Position numbers and translations under genes: made by a program
In this document: in pieces, positions 47,752 to 58,498 of the stretch
Numbering within the stretch: position 1 is the first letter of the stretch
Layout: every line of letters starts with the position of its first letter
The notes under the pieces: model-generated
What the model saw: only the letters and a program-made list of their open reading frames with translations
Told to the model about the DNA's origin: nothing
The model's database searches: none
Assembly: GCA_963556495.2 (NCBI GenBank)
Contig: OY747704.1
Coordinates: forward strand, 33,654,001 to 33,718,000
DNA: 64,000 bases
Direction of reading: 5' to 3'
Source of the DNA: Valencia hispanica
Lineage: Eukaryota; Chordata; Actinopteri; Cyprinodontiformes; Valenciidae

Positions 47752-48675
47752 GTCTTAGTCAGACTCAGTTAAAAAGGTTAAGAGAAAGTTTAGAAGGAAC
47801 TAGAGAAGCAATGTTAAACGGAAAAAAAGTGAAGTGCAAGGATCTCAAACAGATGGATAATTGTTTAAAGAAATGGGAAGAAGAAATCTAGAGAAAAGAT
47901 AGACAGACATGTCAACAGGCTCTTACAGCTCTGATGGTTGGAAAAAAGAAAAAGGACTCTTATACATGTGATGAAGTCGGAAAATGTCCTATGAAGAAAT
48001 CTGATATTGTTGTGCTTTACCCCTCCTTGCAGGCAACCTGGGGAGCCTCTGTGGCCCCCCACTCTCGCTAGAAATGTGTGCCGGTGTTTTTGGATCATAT
48101 CCCGCCTCCTACACACCCACTTTCTGCCAGAAACGGTCCATGCAAAGTGTCTAGTGAATATTCTGCAGAGACTTAAACCAGCTAATATGGGGCGTTTCCA
48201 AGGGGCAAACTCTGCCGCTTCAGAATTGAGGCCAACCCAGAAGTAACAAAAACTTCAGTTCACCTCTCATCCGCTGGGGGCTGGCTCCATAAAGAAGCAA
48301 GTTCCCATTGACTCCCATGTTAAAAAGGCCAACTTCACCGCAGAAATAAACATATTCATAGCCTGGTTCAAAAAACCATTTTAGGTTTAATAGGTCAGGT
48401 TTATCGTCATGACAACTCTGAGGGGGGAGAATTTTTTTCTAACTCATCCGTTTAGACTTAATTTATTCTTGAAATTATGAATAATTAGCGGCGTGCCCTT
48501 TTGACGGATGAGCCGTCAGCGCTAAGGCTGGTGGCTAACGATGGCTAACTGTGGCTAACAGCTTACCGCCATAGACTCCTTACCCCCCCTGCTTGCTCCA
48601 GGGAAACTTGAACATCAGTTCTATCCGCAAACTTTATTAGTGTTTAGATATAAATCGTGCACTTATTGGACAAAG

Positions 48676-48740
48676 ATGGCTTGCTGTGGTATTGATTGCA
48701 CTAACAGAAGGTCCAAGAAGTCTCTGCTTCATTTTTTTCG
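48676..48740 (+). CDS. THAP-domain first exon
   Basis: ATG at 48,676 begins MACCGIDCTNRRSKKSLLHF, the first half of a C2CH THAP zinc finger: two cysteines spaced as in the family, the conserved CTNR, and the start of the LHFFRFP strand. The exon ends at CG|GTAAGT (48,740/48,741), a strong donor, within the arginine codon. THAP domains occur in P-element transposases and in host proteins. The next exon was not found, and a palindromic MITE sits in the would-be intron. Most likely a transposon remnant. Confidence 0.6.
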
Positions 48741-48872
48741 GTAAGTAAATTATATTTCTGTACATTATTTTGTAGATGAAGCTGCTGCTAGCTGAACTCC
48801 TTAAGTGGTGAAGTAGCTAGTTAACCAAGCTGGGAAATTACAAACTGAGAAGGTTAAGATGTTGTGCATTTA

Positions 48873-49216
48873 AGATAAGGCTGCTTGGTCGAACATGGGT
48901 TGAAATGATCACATTTCTTATTTACTTTACATGTTGATTTATTCAAACTTCACATAGTTTTAGTAAAAGCTATGGGCAGATGGGGCTTCCTGATTTTATT
49001 TGACAAAATTATTGAATTGTGCTCATTTCACCGTCAAAATAACATATTGATCGCTTCGTGGTCAAGACAAACACACATTATATATATATATATGTATGTA
49101 TATATATATATGTATAATATGTGTGTGTACCACCACGTTATTTTGACTGTTTTAACATGTAGAGTAGATAAGACAGGTGATCAGTTCAACCCATTGTCGA
49201 CCAAGCAGCCTTATCT
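48873..49216. mobile_element. Palindromic mariner-type MITE
   Basis: The ends AGATAAGGCTGCTTGGTCGA and its inverted partner (TCGACCAAGCAGCCTTATCT) are flanked by TA. The complementarity continues through about 170 bp per arm with scattered mismatches and meets at an AT-rich centre (about 49,078-49,120). It is a near-complete foldback with no coding content. Confidence 0.8.
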
Positions 49217-49219
49217 TAG

Positions 49220-51200
49220 AGGCACATCAGACAGAGTTGTCAACAGTGTTATGGCAACAGATATAATTGTTTAAATAAAAGAATTACACCAACAACACAT
49301 TAGACATCACAATCAGGGCTATATTTATACTTTTTGCTTTAACATCAATTGTTCAAAAGGACTGTCATAAAAGCATAAAAGAATAAAAGAAGCCATTACA
49401 CTGTTGAGAAAACTTCTGGCCTTTTCTAATTTTGCTGGGTTTACACCTGCCCTCTATCGACGCCTTTGGGTGATGGATGAGAAGATGATGGACATCTGAG
49501 GGTGGCGAAGGTAAAGCTGGTGCAGGTTCATCATGTTCACCAACTGGACACTGCTGACCATCCCCATGTTATCTCCGCCACAGCTGATTATAAGGACATT
49601 TAGAGATGCTCTTCCTCACAGGGAGTTGGGGGAAAAAAAGGGAGAAGGCCTTTCCACCTCCGCCCCCCCAGCCAAACCAGGAGATACGGACGTCTGGGAG
49701 GCTGAAGTTTCCAGCGATGGTTTCTTCAGCTCTATCAGAACTATGTCGGACACAGCTGTCTCCAAGGATCCAAATGGCTATCGAGAAAAAAACTAGCATA
49801 ATGAATGGCAGTTGCACAGGTGTGGCCTATTGGTTGAAAGTATATTACTATTAAAATTGTACATGAAGTGATGGAGACAGGTACCTACATTTTCTGCTTT
49901 GTTTGGCTGTTGTGGAGGACAGGCATGCAGCCATTGTGACCTGGTAAACAAAATCTATAAAAAGAAACACAAGTGTCTTACTGAAAGTGCAACTTATCCC
50001 TTCCCAGACCTCAATAAATGATTAGTAAAATTCATACATTGCAGAATTGACTATAGGATCGAAATTATTCATATTAGCTGTTGCTAATCTACAATAGCTG
50101 TGGGAACAGTTTTTTAACTGGGAGATCCTACATGGTAGTACAATCACTAACAATTAGGGTAAATACAAACAAGTATTAATATAAATATGTGAACTATCCT
50201 AACTAACTTAGCTTGATCATGTATCTCATGCATAGACTAAATAGATCTCATACACTATTAATAACTAAGTAAAAAATATTATTGAAAACTTGCATTAAGT
50301 TAATGAAAATTTCATTTGAATAAATTATTTCAATTTAAATGTTAACTCACCGATTTAATATTGTATTTACAGCCTGGATGGAACAGGGTAGCAGAGTTGC
50401 TCTACCGCGGCTTTCAGGCTAAAGACGCCCGCTGACCTCCGTTAGCTTTAGTTAGCTCCAGGACTAGCTCCTGGCTACATCGGCTCAGAGTGTCAATCAC
50501 CCGCCCTCACAGCGCCACTCTCAGCTCCACCTCTTTGCCCATTTTTGTATTTTCTGGGAGTGACGAGACGCATGACGCAGACAAGATGGCGGCAGGGGGA
50601 ACCGCCCATTTGGCTTAATTTTTGCTCTTCAGAAACCAATGGGTGACGTCACCGAGGCTTCGTCCAGTTAATATACAGTCAATGGGCGTTTTACAGGTAA
50701 CCGTGGCAACCGAGAGGCGGAGAAATTAATTCCACAGAGACAGCTGCAGGGCCGTAGAGGCACGGAAAACAGTTTTATTTCAAGCAATCACTCAGTCAGC
50801 GCTTTACTCAGCCGAAGGCAGCCAAAGTGCTTCACATCAAAAGAAATGAAAAACAAGAAGAGAGTAAAAAGATGTAAAAATGTAATAATAAAAACAGCAC
50901 AAGCGGTAAAAAAATAAATAAGAACAATTAAGTTTCAATTAGACCTATATGATTACTTCTTGTAGCAACATTAAGACTGGAATTTATTAAACCAAATAAA
51001 ACTAGATATTTAAAGCCTGACAGAAAAGGTGCGTTTTAAGTCTAGGTTTTTAAAGAAACCCAATTAGCAAGTAGAATTTAGTTGTTTTTTTAAATTCTAT
51101 TAAATGGAAAGTAGCATCCCATTGGATCACACCTCAGTCCGGAAGATGGCGGTAGTGCACTAAGCATGCAAACTGCCAATAAACCTTATAGAAGAAGAGG
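49220..51200. other. No further gene recognised
   Basis: Short frames at 49,533-49,854 lack recognisable motifs. About 50,770-50,870 resembles a reversed L2-type tail, and 51,130-51,205 a repeat ending in GAAGAAGAGGAAGAAGAAC. Confidence 0.3.
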
Positions 51201-51204
51201 AAGA

Positions 51205-51340
51205 AGAACTTTCCCATCTGGTTCCTGTTTTACCCGTTGCTGGACCTTAGATCCTCCTGAGTTTTTGTAAGTTATGTTCCTTGTTTTTTGTTGTAATTAA
51301 ATCATTCTTATTTTTACTTTGCTGCTATTGGGTCCTTTAA
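51205..51340 (+). repeat. Fragment of the solo-LTR family
   Basis: CATCTGGTTCCTGTTTTACCC, then GATCCTCCTGAGTTTTTGTAAG and a TTGCTGC...TTGGGTCCT segment, parallels 1,745-1,860 in order and orientation. It is the R/U5 part only. Confidence 0.6.
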
Positions 51341-51654
51341 ATACTGCACACAGGACAATTCTGGGATTTCTCAAGCTAATTAGTTGCACTGTTTATTTGG
51401 TCTATAAGAGTAAGGGGGCCTCTAAACAATTAAACACAGTGTTTAATTTTTCTCCGAGCCTCACCTGTTGGCTACTTTGTGTTTATCTAGCACATTAAAT
51501 CTCGATAATATGCATTTAGGTTAGTGGCTGGAATGGGACAAGTAAGTGTTCATGGACATGTGTGGCTGAAAGACTGGATAAATATCGATTTGACTTGGTA
51601 CATTAATGCAACCCCTGTAGTTCAGTCATATTTAAATTAAAAATGTTTTTCTTC

Positions 51655-51795
51655 TTGAGAGTTTAAATGAAGGCAACTGACTTTTCTTGTCTTGAGTACA
51701 TATTGTTTCTCATCCAAGAGGCTTGTTCAGTTATGAAAACTGGATTGGTAGTATCAGATTTATAAATCTAAGGTTAAGGCTCACTAATGGGGCTA
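51655..51795 (-). repeat. Penelope-like terminal segment, inverted copy
   Basis: The reverse complement of this stretch matches 56,799-56,955 through AGCCCCATTAGTGAGCCTTAA, CAAGCCTCTTGGATGAGA, GTTGCCTTCATTTAAACTC. The GAAGAAGCCTCTTGGATGAGAG-type motif is characteristic of fish Penelope-like termini. Confidence 0.8.
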
Positions 51796-52100
51796 TCTAA
51801 TGGGGCTGTACATTGGAGAAACAAAACAGCAACTACACAAAAGTATGGCTCAACACAGAAGAGCAAACTCATCAGGCCAAGACTCAGCAGTCCATCTACA
51901 TCGAAAGGACAAAGGTCACTCTTTTGAAGACAATAATCTACACATTTTAGATAAAGACAGATGGTTTGAGAGAGGAGTGAAAAAGCCTTTTATGTAAAAC
52001 ATATGAAACCAACCCTGAATAGAGGAGGTGGTTTGAGATTCCCCGTTTCAAACACATACAAAACAGCCTTGAGTTGATTACCCAAGGAGTTTCACTAAAA
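51796..52100 (+). pseudogene. GIY-YIG endonuclease of a Penelope-like element
   Basis: The frame reads LYIGETKQQLHKSMAQHRR, then SGQDSAVHLHRKDKGHSFED and DRWFERGVKK, the landmarks of the GIY-YIG nuclease that Penelope-like retroelements carry after their RT. A stop at about 51,995 interrupts it; a later out-of-frame segment still encodes the PTLNRGGGLR-like C-terminus. No RT is present upstream, so only the 3' end of the element remains, preceded by an inverted terminal segment. Confidence 0.85.
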
Positions 52101-52183
52101 CTCACACATTGAGGCATGTGACCAAAAAGTGCATAGTTAAATAACCAGGGTCATTTCACCGTTGACAACACTTCAATCACCAA

Positions 52184-52348
52184 CATACCATACCATACCA
52201 TACCATACCATACCATACCAAGTTTATTTATAAAGCGCACTTTATGACAGCATGAGAGCTGACCAACGCGCTGCACATTTCAAAACAGACATATACAGAT
52301 AGAAATAAGATAACATTGCTTAGAAGCTTACGGAACCCTGATAGACTC
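52184..52348 (-). repeat. L2-type 3' tail with ATACC tandem units
   Basis: Seven or so ATACC units followed by AAGTTTATTTATAAAGCGC, the reverse complement of the common fish L2/SINE 3' end. A strongly truncated minus-oriented insertion. Confidence 0.65.
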
Positions 52349-52822
52349 GTATAAAGCAGTAGCGGCTTGTCAATAGAGGGGGCTGGGGCGCCGCCCCCAT
52401 CAAAATTTCTGAAATAGTTTAAAATTTAGTGAATAGTTTACTCATACAATGTAAGTATTAAGAGCCTCAGCATTTAATACAAACTGGCTTTAATCGGTTA
52501 ACTATTTTCTTTATTATGTTTTTCAATAAGTTTCATGTGAGAGGGACGCCGGAAAAATGGATGTCTATCTGAGTCTTCAGATTTTCGGGCAGCATGTGGC
52601 CTGAAGCTGGTCTCTAATTGGTTTCTTAAAAATTCTCCTCTGGACACAGGTCGGTGCATCCTTGGCGAATCAGAATTTGATGTATGTTATTTAATCCAAC
52701 ATACTGGTTCTCATTAGCTGCCATTGAACTTAACCCTCTTTGCCACTACTCGGAGTACGCGAGCAACACTGTGACAACGATTGTGCGAAAACCTTGCTAG
52801 GCTGGTCATATTCGTAGAGAGA

Positions 52823-55800
52823 ATGGCAGAAGTTAAACCAAATTCTGTCCTCGATTTACAAGAAAAACGTTCACAAGGCGTTCGCTGGAAGAAAAAAAAA
52901 GGATAAAGGATCTTGGACCGGACCAACCCGATTTACAGATCCAGCAGCAGGCCAGTGACAGAGGACGAAGCTACGCCCGGAGCTTCACCCGTTCTTGTTA
53001 TGAGAAACGGAGGTGTCTGGCTGGATGTGATGTTACCAATGCCCTTTTTTGCTTTCTCTGTCTTTTATTTCACAGTATCGGCACTGAGGTTTTGTAGACA
53101 ACAACGGGGGTAAGAGACCTTAAACATCTAACTGAAAAATGCAAATGTCATGACAGTTGCCGCAGCCATCTTGATAATAGCATGAAACTAACGTTTTTGG
53201 GCAGAGTTAGCATTGCTGAACAACTTGATAAAGCCTACAGGATTGGCATTCGAAGGCACAATAAAGAGGTGACAAAAAATCGGCACATACTGTCCAGGAT
53301 AATAGACTGTGTGAAATTTTGTGAAGCCTTTGAGTTGGCTTTACGTGGCCATGATGAGAATGAGAACTCAGATAACCCTGAGCATTGAAAGAGTACCTTG
53401 ACAGTGCTACTGTATTTAAGGGAACGTCAAAAACGATACAGAATAAGCTACTGGACTGTATGTTGTCTGCTACAAGAGAAGAAATAATCAAAGAAGTCCA
53501 GAGAAGTTATATTTTTATCAATCCAGGCAGATGAAACAACAGATATTGCCACACAGTCCCAACCTGTGCTTGTGCTCCGCTACATCGATGACAAAAATAA
53601 CGTGCACTAAAGATTTTTGAGTTCATCCCTCTGCAGTCAGCTACAGCTGAGTCCATTGCTACTGCACTGAAAGACCGTCTTGCTTCTATTCTTCCTGAGG
53701 ATTAGAAAAGTAATCTCATCTGTCAGGCATATGATGGGGCCAGCGTGATGAGGGGTGCCACTTCAGGTGTTCAGAGGAAAATACAAGATGTATACCCAAA
53801 TGCCCACTACATCCACTGCTACGCACATCAAGTCAACCTGATAATGCAACAGGCCACCTCTCACATATCAAAGGCGAGAATCTTTTTTTCTAACATTGGT
53901 GGATTTGCCAGCTTTTTTGTCCAAGTCACCCTAGCGGACATGTTTCCTGGATAAAGTGGTTGCCCATAGACTGCCAAGATCCAGGAACATCAGATGGAAC
54001 TTTCATAGCCGTGCCATCAATACAGTTTTTGAGCACAGAGAGGATCTCATTCAGTCTTTCAAGAGCATACAAGACTCAGGTGATTTTGACCCCAATACTG
54101 TCAGAGAAGCAGGAGGCCTGGCCATGCTACTGGAGGATCAGGATTTTAAGTTCTTCCTGGAACTTTATCACCACATCATGCCACATGTAGACTTCCTCTA
54201 TGCCAAACTCCAGAAGAAGAACATTGATTCGGTCCATATCAAAGTGATCATCCAACAGTTCCAACAGGAAATACAAAAAATCAGGTAACTGTATTCCTGT
54301 AATATGATAATTATTTGCTTTCTCTTTCTTTATTAACTCTATTTCTCTTTTGCCAATATTACAATAAATTATCTTTTTCCTTTACAGAAACTCTCTTCAT
54401 TCCATTGGTGAGCAAAGCAGTGGTCCTCAGCCAACAAAGAGGCGCCGGGCACTGAGTCCAGAAGACCGTGAAAGGATTGCAGCAGAGGTGAGTTTGTTAA
54501 ATAAATCATTCCAAATATTTTTTTTTTCCATTATTGATGTGCTGCAGAGATGTCCTGCCCACATGTAATATTCTACAGACTCAAGAAAACATTTTTTTGG
54601 TATAAATCCTTACAAAAATCATAATTTTATATTGAACAACAGCATCCTAAAAATAATTAATTGGTAACATAAAAATAAATGATCAAATGAAATATGAAGC
54701 CACCAAAAACTTGTATGGGACAAAAACTCAAATGGTTCTATTTTTCTTCTGGAAGTCATTGCAACAGTGACAATTAGTGGCCTACTCCAGGCCTTACATT
54801 TACACTTCTTTTTATCTCAAAAGGTCTGTGACACCATCCTGGGACACACTAGGGAGCGTTTCTCCTTCACAGACCACCTTGTCTGTGCCACCTTGTTGCA
54901 GGGGGACAGGTTTGATAAATACAATGATACCTTTCCAGAAGATGCATTGAGCAGCACCATGAAAGCGTACTAATGTAAATAAAAACTTTTAAACAAGCAT
55001 TAAATGAATAAACAGACCATAAGGTAAGGTGAAGGGGTCGTGTGCTAAAATGATTGACTAACTGCACAGAAGTGTTAAAACAGGATGTGAGCCATGGGTC
55101 AGCAGGGAGCGGGTCACGACTCTCTGAAAAAACAGGAAACATCTGGCGGTTTGATTGTGCAACGGTACGGGGGGAGTGTGAGAGCGCTCCAAAGAGGAAA
55201 TTCTTTGTTGCTTAGCAACAGTGTCAGAAAGGAATATATTAAAGAGCTTAACCTATCATAGAAAGACTTCAGTCACACTTTGCATATATTAATATGTATT
55301 ATTGAGCTCAGCCTATCACGGATGACATTATATCAAATGATTGGATCCTGTTAGAGTCTCTCAGAATGTGTTGTAATAACTTTGTAAAGAATCAAAAGGC
55401 AATGTATGAGGAAGAGTTCTTTGGAGATGGTCTGGTAAGACTCTCTCCCCATGCATGCCAAATATTTATATTGTGTGAATGTGTAATTCTTTTTTATACT
55501 CTGCCACAGGATAAACGAACTGGGAGAAAGGAGTCAGCATACAGCAGGCTGGTCAGGGACCGGTAGCATAGTAGCGCGATGTGCAGACTTTCACTTAAAA
55601 ATCTCCTCTTGGCAGTACCCAATGCTCAGTGGAAGCAAGCTGAAGACAGAGCTTAGTCTCACCTACAGCAAGGAAGAGTCCAAAGCCTGCCGTGGTGCTG
55701 TGGAACTATTCCAGCTATTTATGGAGAATAACCTCGAAGAAGTCTTTTCTGAAACTGTGATTCTCCTAAAGGTTCTCATCACCACACCCATGACCACGGC

Positions 55801-55948
55801 TGAAGCTGAGAGGTGCTTTTCAACCTTGAAAAGAATAACAACTTTTCTCAGAAACACCATTACACAGGAGAGGCTGAATGCACTGGTAATGCTGTCCATG
55901 GAAAAGAAACCTGTCACTGAGATGACTGATTTTAATCAGAGTCATTGA
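52823..55948 (+). pseudogene. hAT transposase, intron-containing, broken
   Basis: From ATG 52,823 the frame gives an N-terminal TTF-type zinc finger region (GPDQPDLQIQQQASDRGRSY, AGCDVTNALFCFLCLLF) with a frameshift in a poly-A run near 52,893 and a stop near 53,096. The catalytic core follows: QADETTDIATQSQ near 53,527, [16 protein letters not shown] near 53,735 and HCYAHQVNLIMQQ near 53,818. Two well-formed introns (54,285-54,387 and 54,488-54,823) join in frame (IR|NSLHS; AAE|VCDT). The C-terminal dimerisation segment TTAEAERCFSTLKRI lies near 55,796-55,840. An insertion at 54,971-55,614 and several stops inactivate it. Confidence 0.88.
54971..55614. mobile_element. 644-bp insertion in hAT transposase, unknown family
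   Basis: GTAC occurs on both sides (54,967-54,970 and 55,615-55,618), and removing the insert with one GTAC restores the family's KAYPM reading across the junction. It begins TAATGTAAATAAAAACTT and shares about 240 bp with 39,979-40,215. Near its 3' side are exon-like pieces: an open stretch ending GGTCTG|GTAAGA at 55,434, and an acceptor TGCCACAG|GATAAACG at 55,509. It is not a typical LTR because it lacks TG at its start. Confidence 0.65.
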
Positions 55949-56035
55949 GAAATTTGCTGGCCAGAAAGAAAGGAGAGCAAAATTTATGTTCAAGTAGTCA
56001 ACATGTTTTTGGTACTGCTTTGTATTTATTTGAGA

Positions 56036-56430
56036 TTAAAGGGATAGTTCACCTTAAAAATGAAAATTCTGTCAGTAATTACTCAACCTCCTGTTGTTCC
56101 AACCCAGTAAGAGCTTCGTTCACCTTCCGAACACAAATTAAGATATTTTTTATTAAATCTGAGAGCTGGCTTACTCTTTCATAGGCTTCTAGGGCATTAT
56201 AACTTGGTGGCCCAGAAAAGTTATAGCCAAAGTGACTGCAGTGGCTCAATCTTAAGTTTATAAAGCGATGACAACACGTTTTGTGCGGAACCCCCCCCCA
56301 AAAAAATGACTTTATTCAACGATTTATTTCCTTCTCTGTGGTCCTCGAGTAAGTTCAAGTGGTCTTACTGCGCTCGCTTCTGGGTTGTATGTCACACACA
56401 TGACAAGCGTCAGCCAATAGTGAGTTTATG
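56036..56430 (+). mobile_element. TTAA-type MITE, one end recognised
   Basis: TTAAAGGGATAGTTCACC, followed by AATGAAAATTCTGTCA...TTACTCAACC and CGAACACAAATTAAGATATT, is a widespread fish non-autonomous DNA transposon end. The matching right end (GGTGAACTATCCCTTTAA) is missing, so the copy is truncated. Confidence 0.65.
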
Positions 56431-56457
56431 TGTATGTGCTATATAATCTAACAGCAT

Positions 56458-56512
56458 TTTATGTAAAATTCACTTTATAAAAGACTCTTTTATAAAGTGA
56501 ATTTTACATAAA
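56458..56512. repeat. Perfect 26-bp inverted repeat
   Basis: Two 26-base arms (56,458-56,483 and 56,487-56,512) are exact reverse complements around a 3-base loop ACT. AT-rich. Confidence 0.92.
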
Positions 56513-56798
56513 TTTCATTTTTTTGTAAAAAGCCTATTTAAATAAATATTTCTTACATTTTTTTAAAATATATAAGAAATCTTCCAAAAACTGCACAAAT
56601 GTGTAAAATTGTGTAGAATTACATTTGTACAAAAAAAACATCTATAAAACTACAAAGTTCCCTGGGGACCCCAAAGACAACTAGTGTCAGCCCAAATGAA
56701 GATAATCAGAGGGTTAAATACCCCCCCTCACACACACACGCACACAAAAAAGAGCACCCCCCCGAAAAAGTATTCTCACCAGCTGCCACTGGTATAAA

Positions 56799-56990
56799 GA
56801 TAGCCCCATTAGTGAGCCTTAAACTTAGACTTATAAATCTAATACTCCCATTCCAGTTTTCGGAACTAAAGAAGCCTCATGGATGAGAGACGAAACGTAT
56901 TCAAGACCACAAGAAAAGTCCAGTTGCCTTCATTTAAACTCTCAAGAATATCATGTCCTGGATGACTCAGAATCTACATCAACGCACAGT
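56799..56990 (+). repeat. Penelope-like terminal segment, direct copy
   Basis: Contains AAGAAGCCTCATGGATGAGA, AAGTCCAGTTGCCTTCATTT and CCTGGATGACTCAGAATCTAC, the usual fish Penelope-like 3' sequence. It is the inverted partner of 51,655-51,795. Confidence 0.8.
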
Positions 56991-58208
56991 TTTTCTTAAA
57001 CATTTTCCTTAAACATTTGTTCACTACACTCAGGACGCAGGGTACATACAGGATATTCGTTGCTGTTTCTGGCTGATTTTTACCCTGGGAGGAAGTGACA
57101 AAATGTTCCTCAGGTGTACTGCAGAGCAGTGACAACATACCTGATTACAAAGAAGGCATATAGCACAGCTATTGATTCATGAGAATATGGATACTGAACA
57201 TTGTATTTTAAGAATGACGTGTTTGAATAACCAAAATATACTAGAGTTGCTTAAAAATAAAAATAAATTTTCTTGTAAAAAAAAAAAAGGGAAACTGTTC
57301 AATTTACTATCTAAGAACACACGCGGCACATTCCGGGAGTTTGCCTCAGGTGCTCCAACAATGGAGTTTTTACAAATACATTGGAGCTTTGCTGAAAAGA
57401 AACAGTCTACTTAACCTCCCCAGGTGCTTAAGAAGTGATAAACAGGAAAAGTGAGAAACCAGAGTTTGTAGAAAGGAATGACTTCCCTACCCAGAGGCAT
57501 CTAAAAATAACAAAAAATTATTTTTCTTTTGTACATCAGTATCTTTTTATACTCTGAAGCTATGTGTCGTGCCTTTATAAACAATGCTTTATGAGCAGTT
57601 TCAGCAGTAATTTAAACCCATAATTTTCACCTTTAACTTGTTTCCAGATTTAGAAATAAGTATTTTTTCAAAACTATTGCATTTACTATATTTCCAAACA
57701 ACTGTATTTAGAGATGTGCCTTTTTTATTTAAGGATTTATAGGTGGATTTTTATACAGATTAGACATATTTACTGTTTTTATTTTGCTCAGATGAGTAAA
57801 ATTAAAATGACTTGTGATGCTAAAATGATGTTGATCATATAACGTAGTTCATTTCAATAATGCATCTAAATTAGGTTTTAAACTGAGATTCATTTAATAG
57901 AAAAACTGTTTTTCTAATTTAAAAATGTGATAAGGAGGACGGCTTGTTTCATGTCTCATTTTCTTTTCATGTCTGTTTCATGCCTGTCTCCTCATTTTGC
58001 TCTTCCCTGCCCTTGTTAATTAAGACAGGTGAAAAGTAGCAGTGATTTATGCCGGACAGTAACATGTCCTGCTTGTTATTGAAAAAGTGAAAAATGTCCG
58101 GTAAGCCTTTTTAGGGCACCTGATTTCAAGGTTTTTAGCTAATTTAATGTCTAATTTGAATCTACTTTTCTACCTCATAGTTAGCTGATCAAGCTGGCAT
58201 TGACTAGG
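56991..58208. other. No gene recognised
   Basis: AT-rich sequence. The frame at 57,172-57,414 has no recognisable motif. Confidence 0.3.
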
Positions 58209-58381
58209 TACAGGTAAAACTCGAAAAATTAGAATATCATGCAAAAGTTCATTTATTTCAGTAATTCAACTTAAAAGTTGAAACTCATATATGAAATAGA
58301 CTCATTACATGCAAAGCAAACTATTTCAAGCCTTTATTTGTTGTTACTTTTATTATTATAGCTTACAGCTTATGAAAACCC

Positions 58382-58498
58382 ATCCATCAATTATCTATAC
58401 CAGTCCATCCTCTGCAGGGTTGCAGGAGGCTGCTATCTCCAGCAGTCACGGGGCGAGAGGCGGGGTACACCCTGGACAGGTCGCCAGTCCACCGCAGT
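58382..58498 (-). mobile_element. Truncated copy of the SINE-like family
   Basis: 117 bp matching the 42,234-42,594 repeat at its CATCCAT end, with an exact 12-bp duplication TTATGAAAACCC on both sides (58,370-58,381 and 58,499-58,510). It is inserted in the Tc1 subterminal region. Confidence 0.85.

Larger units (their letters stand above)
48190..50691 (+). mobile_element. Possible THAP/P-like transposon remnant
   Basis: A THAP-type first exon (48,676-48,740) lies inside a segment bounded by identical 8-bp GGGCGTTT (48,190-48,197 and 50,684-50,691), the duplication length known for P elements. The right part (about 50,460-50,680) reads like a common fish transposon end on the minus strand (GACGAAGCCTCGGTGACGTC). 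The two termini do not show a convincing inverted repeat, so the boundaries are tentative. Confidence 0.4.
52357..56791 (+). mobile_element. hAT transposon, ZMYM1-like family
   Basis: The left end CAGTAGCGGCTTGTCA and right end (reverse complement CAGTGGCAGCTGGTGA) are a diverged inverted repeat. An exact 8-bp duplication GTATAAAG (52,349-52,356 and 56,792-56,799) proves the boundaries. It contains a broken hAT transposase with introns, a 644-bp insertion, a TTAA-type MITE and a perfect long hairpin. It is inserted between an L2 tail and the Penelope-like terminus. Confidence 0.92.

Noticed and set aside
52913..53113. 66-codon frame in the hAT 5' part
   Set aside because: Out of frame with the recognisable transposase sequence, which lies in another frame over the same DNA.
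54967..55618. Reading 54,966-55,615 as a GT-AG intron of the hAT gene
   Set aside because: Splicing at the available GT and AG breaks the conserved KAYPM reading, whereas removing one GTAC and the insert keeps it.
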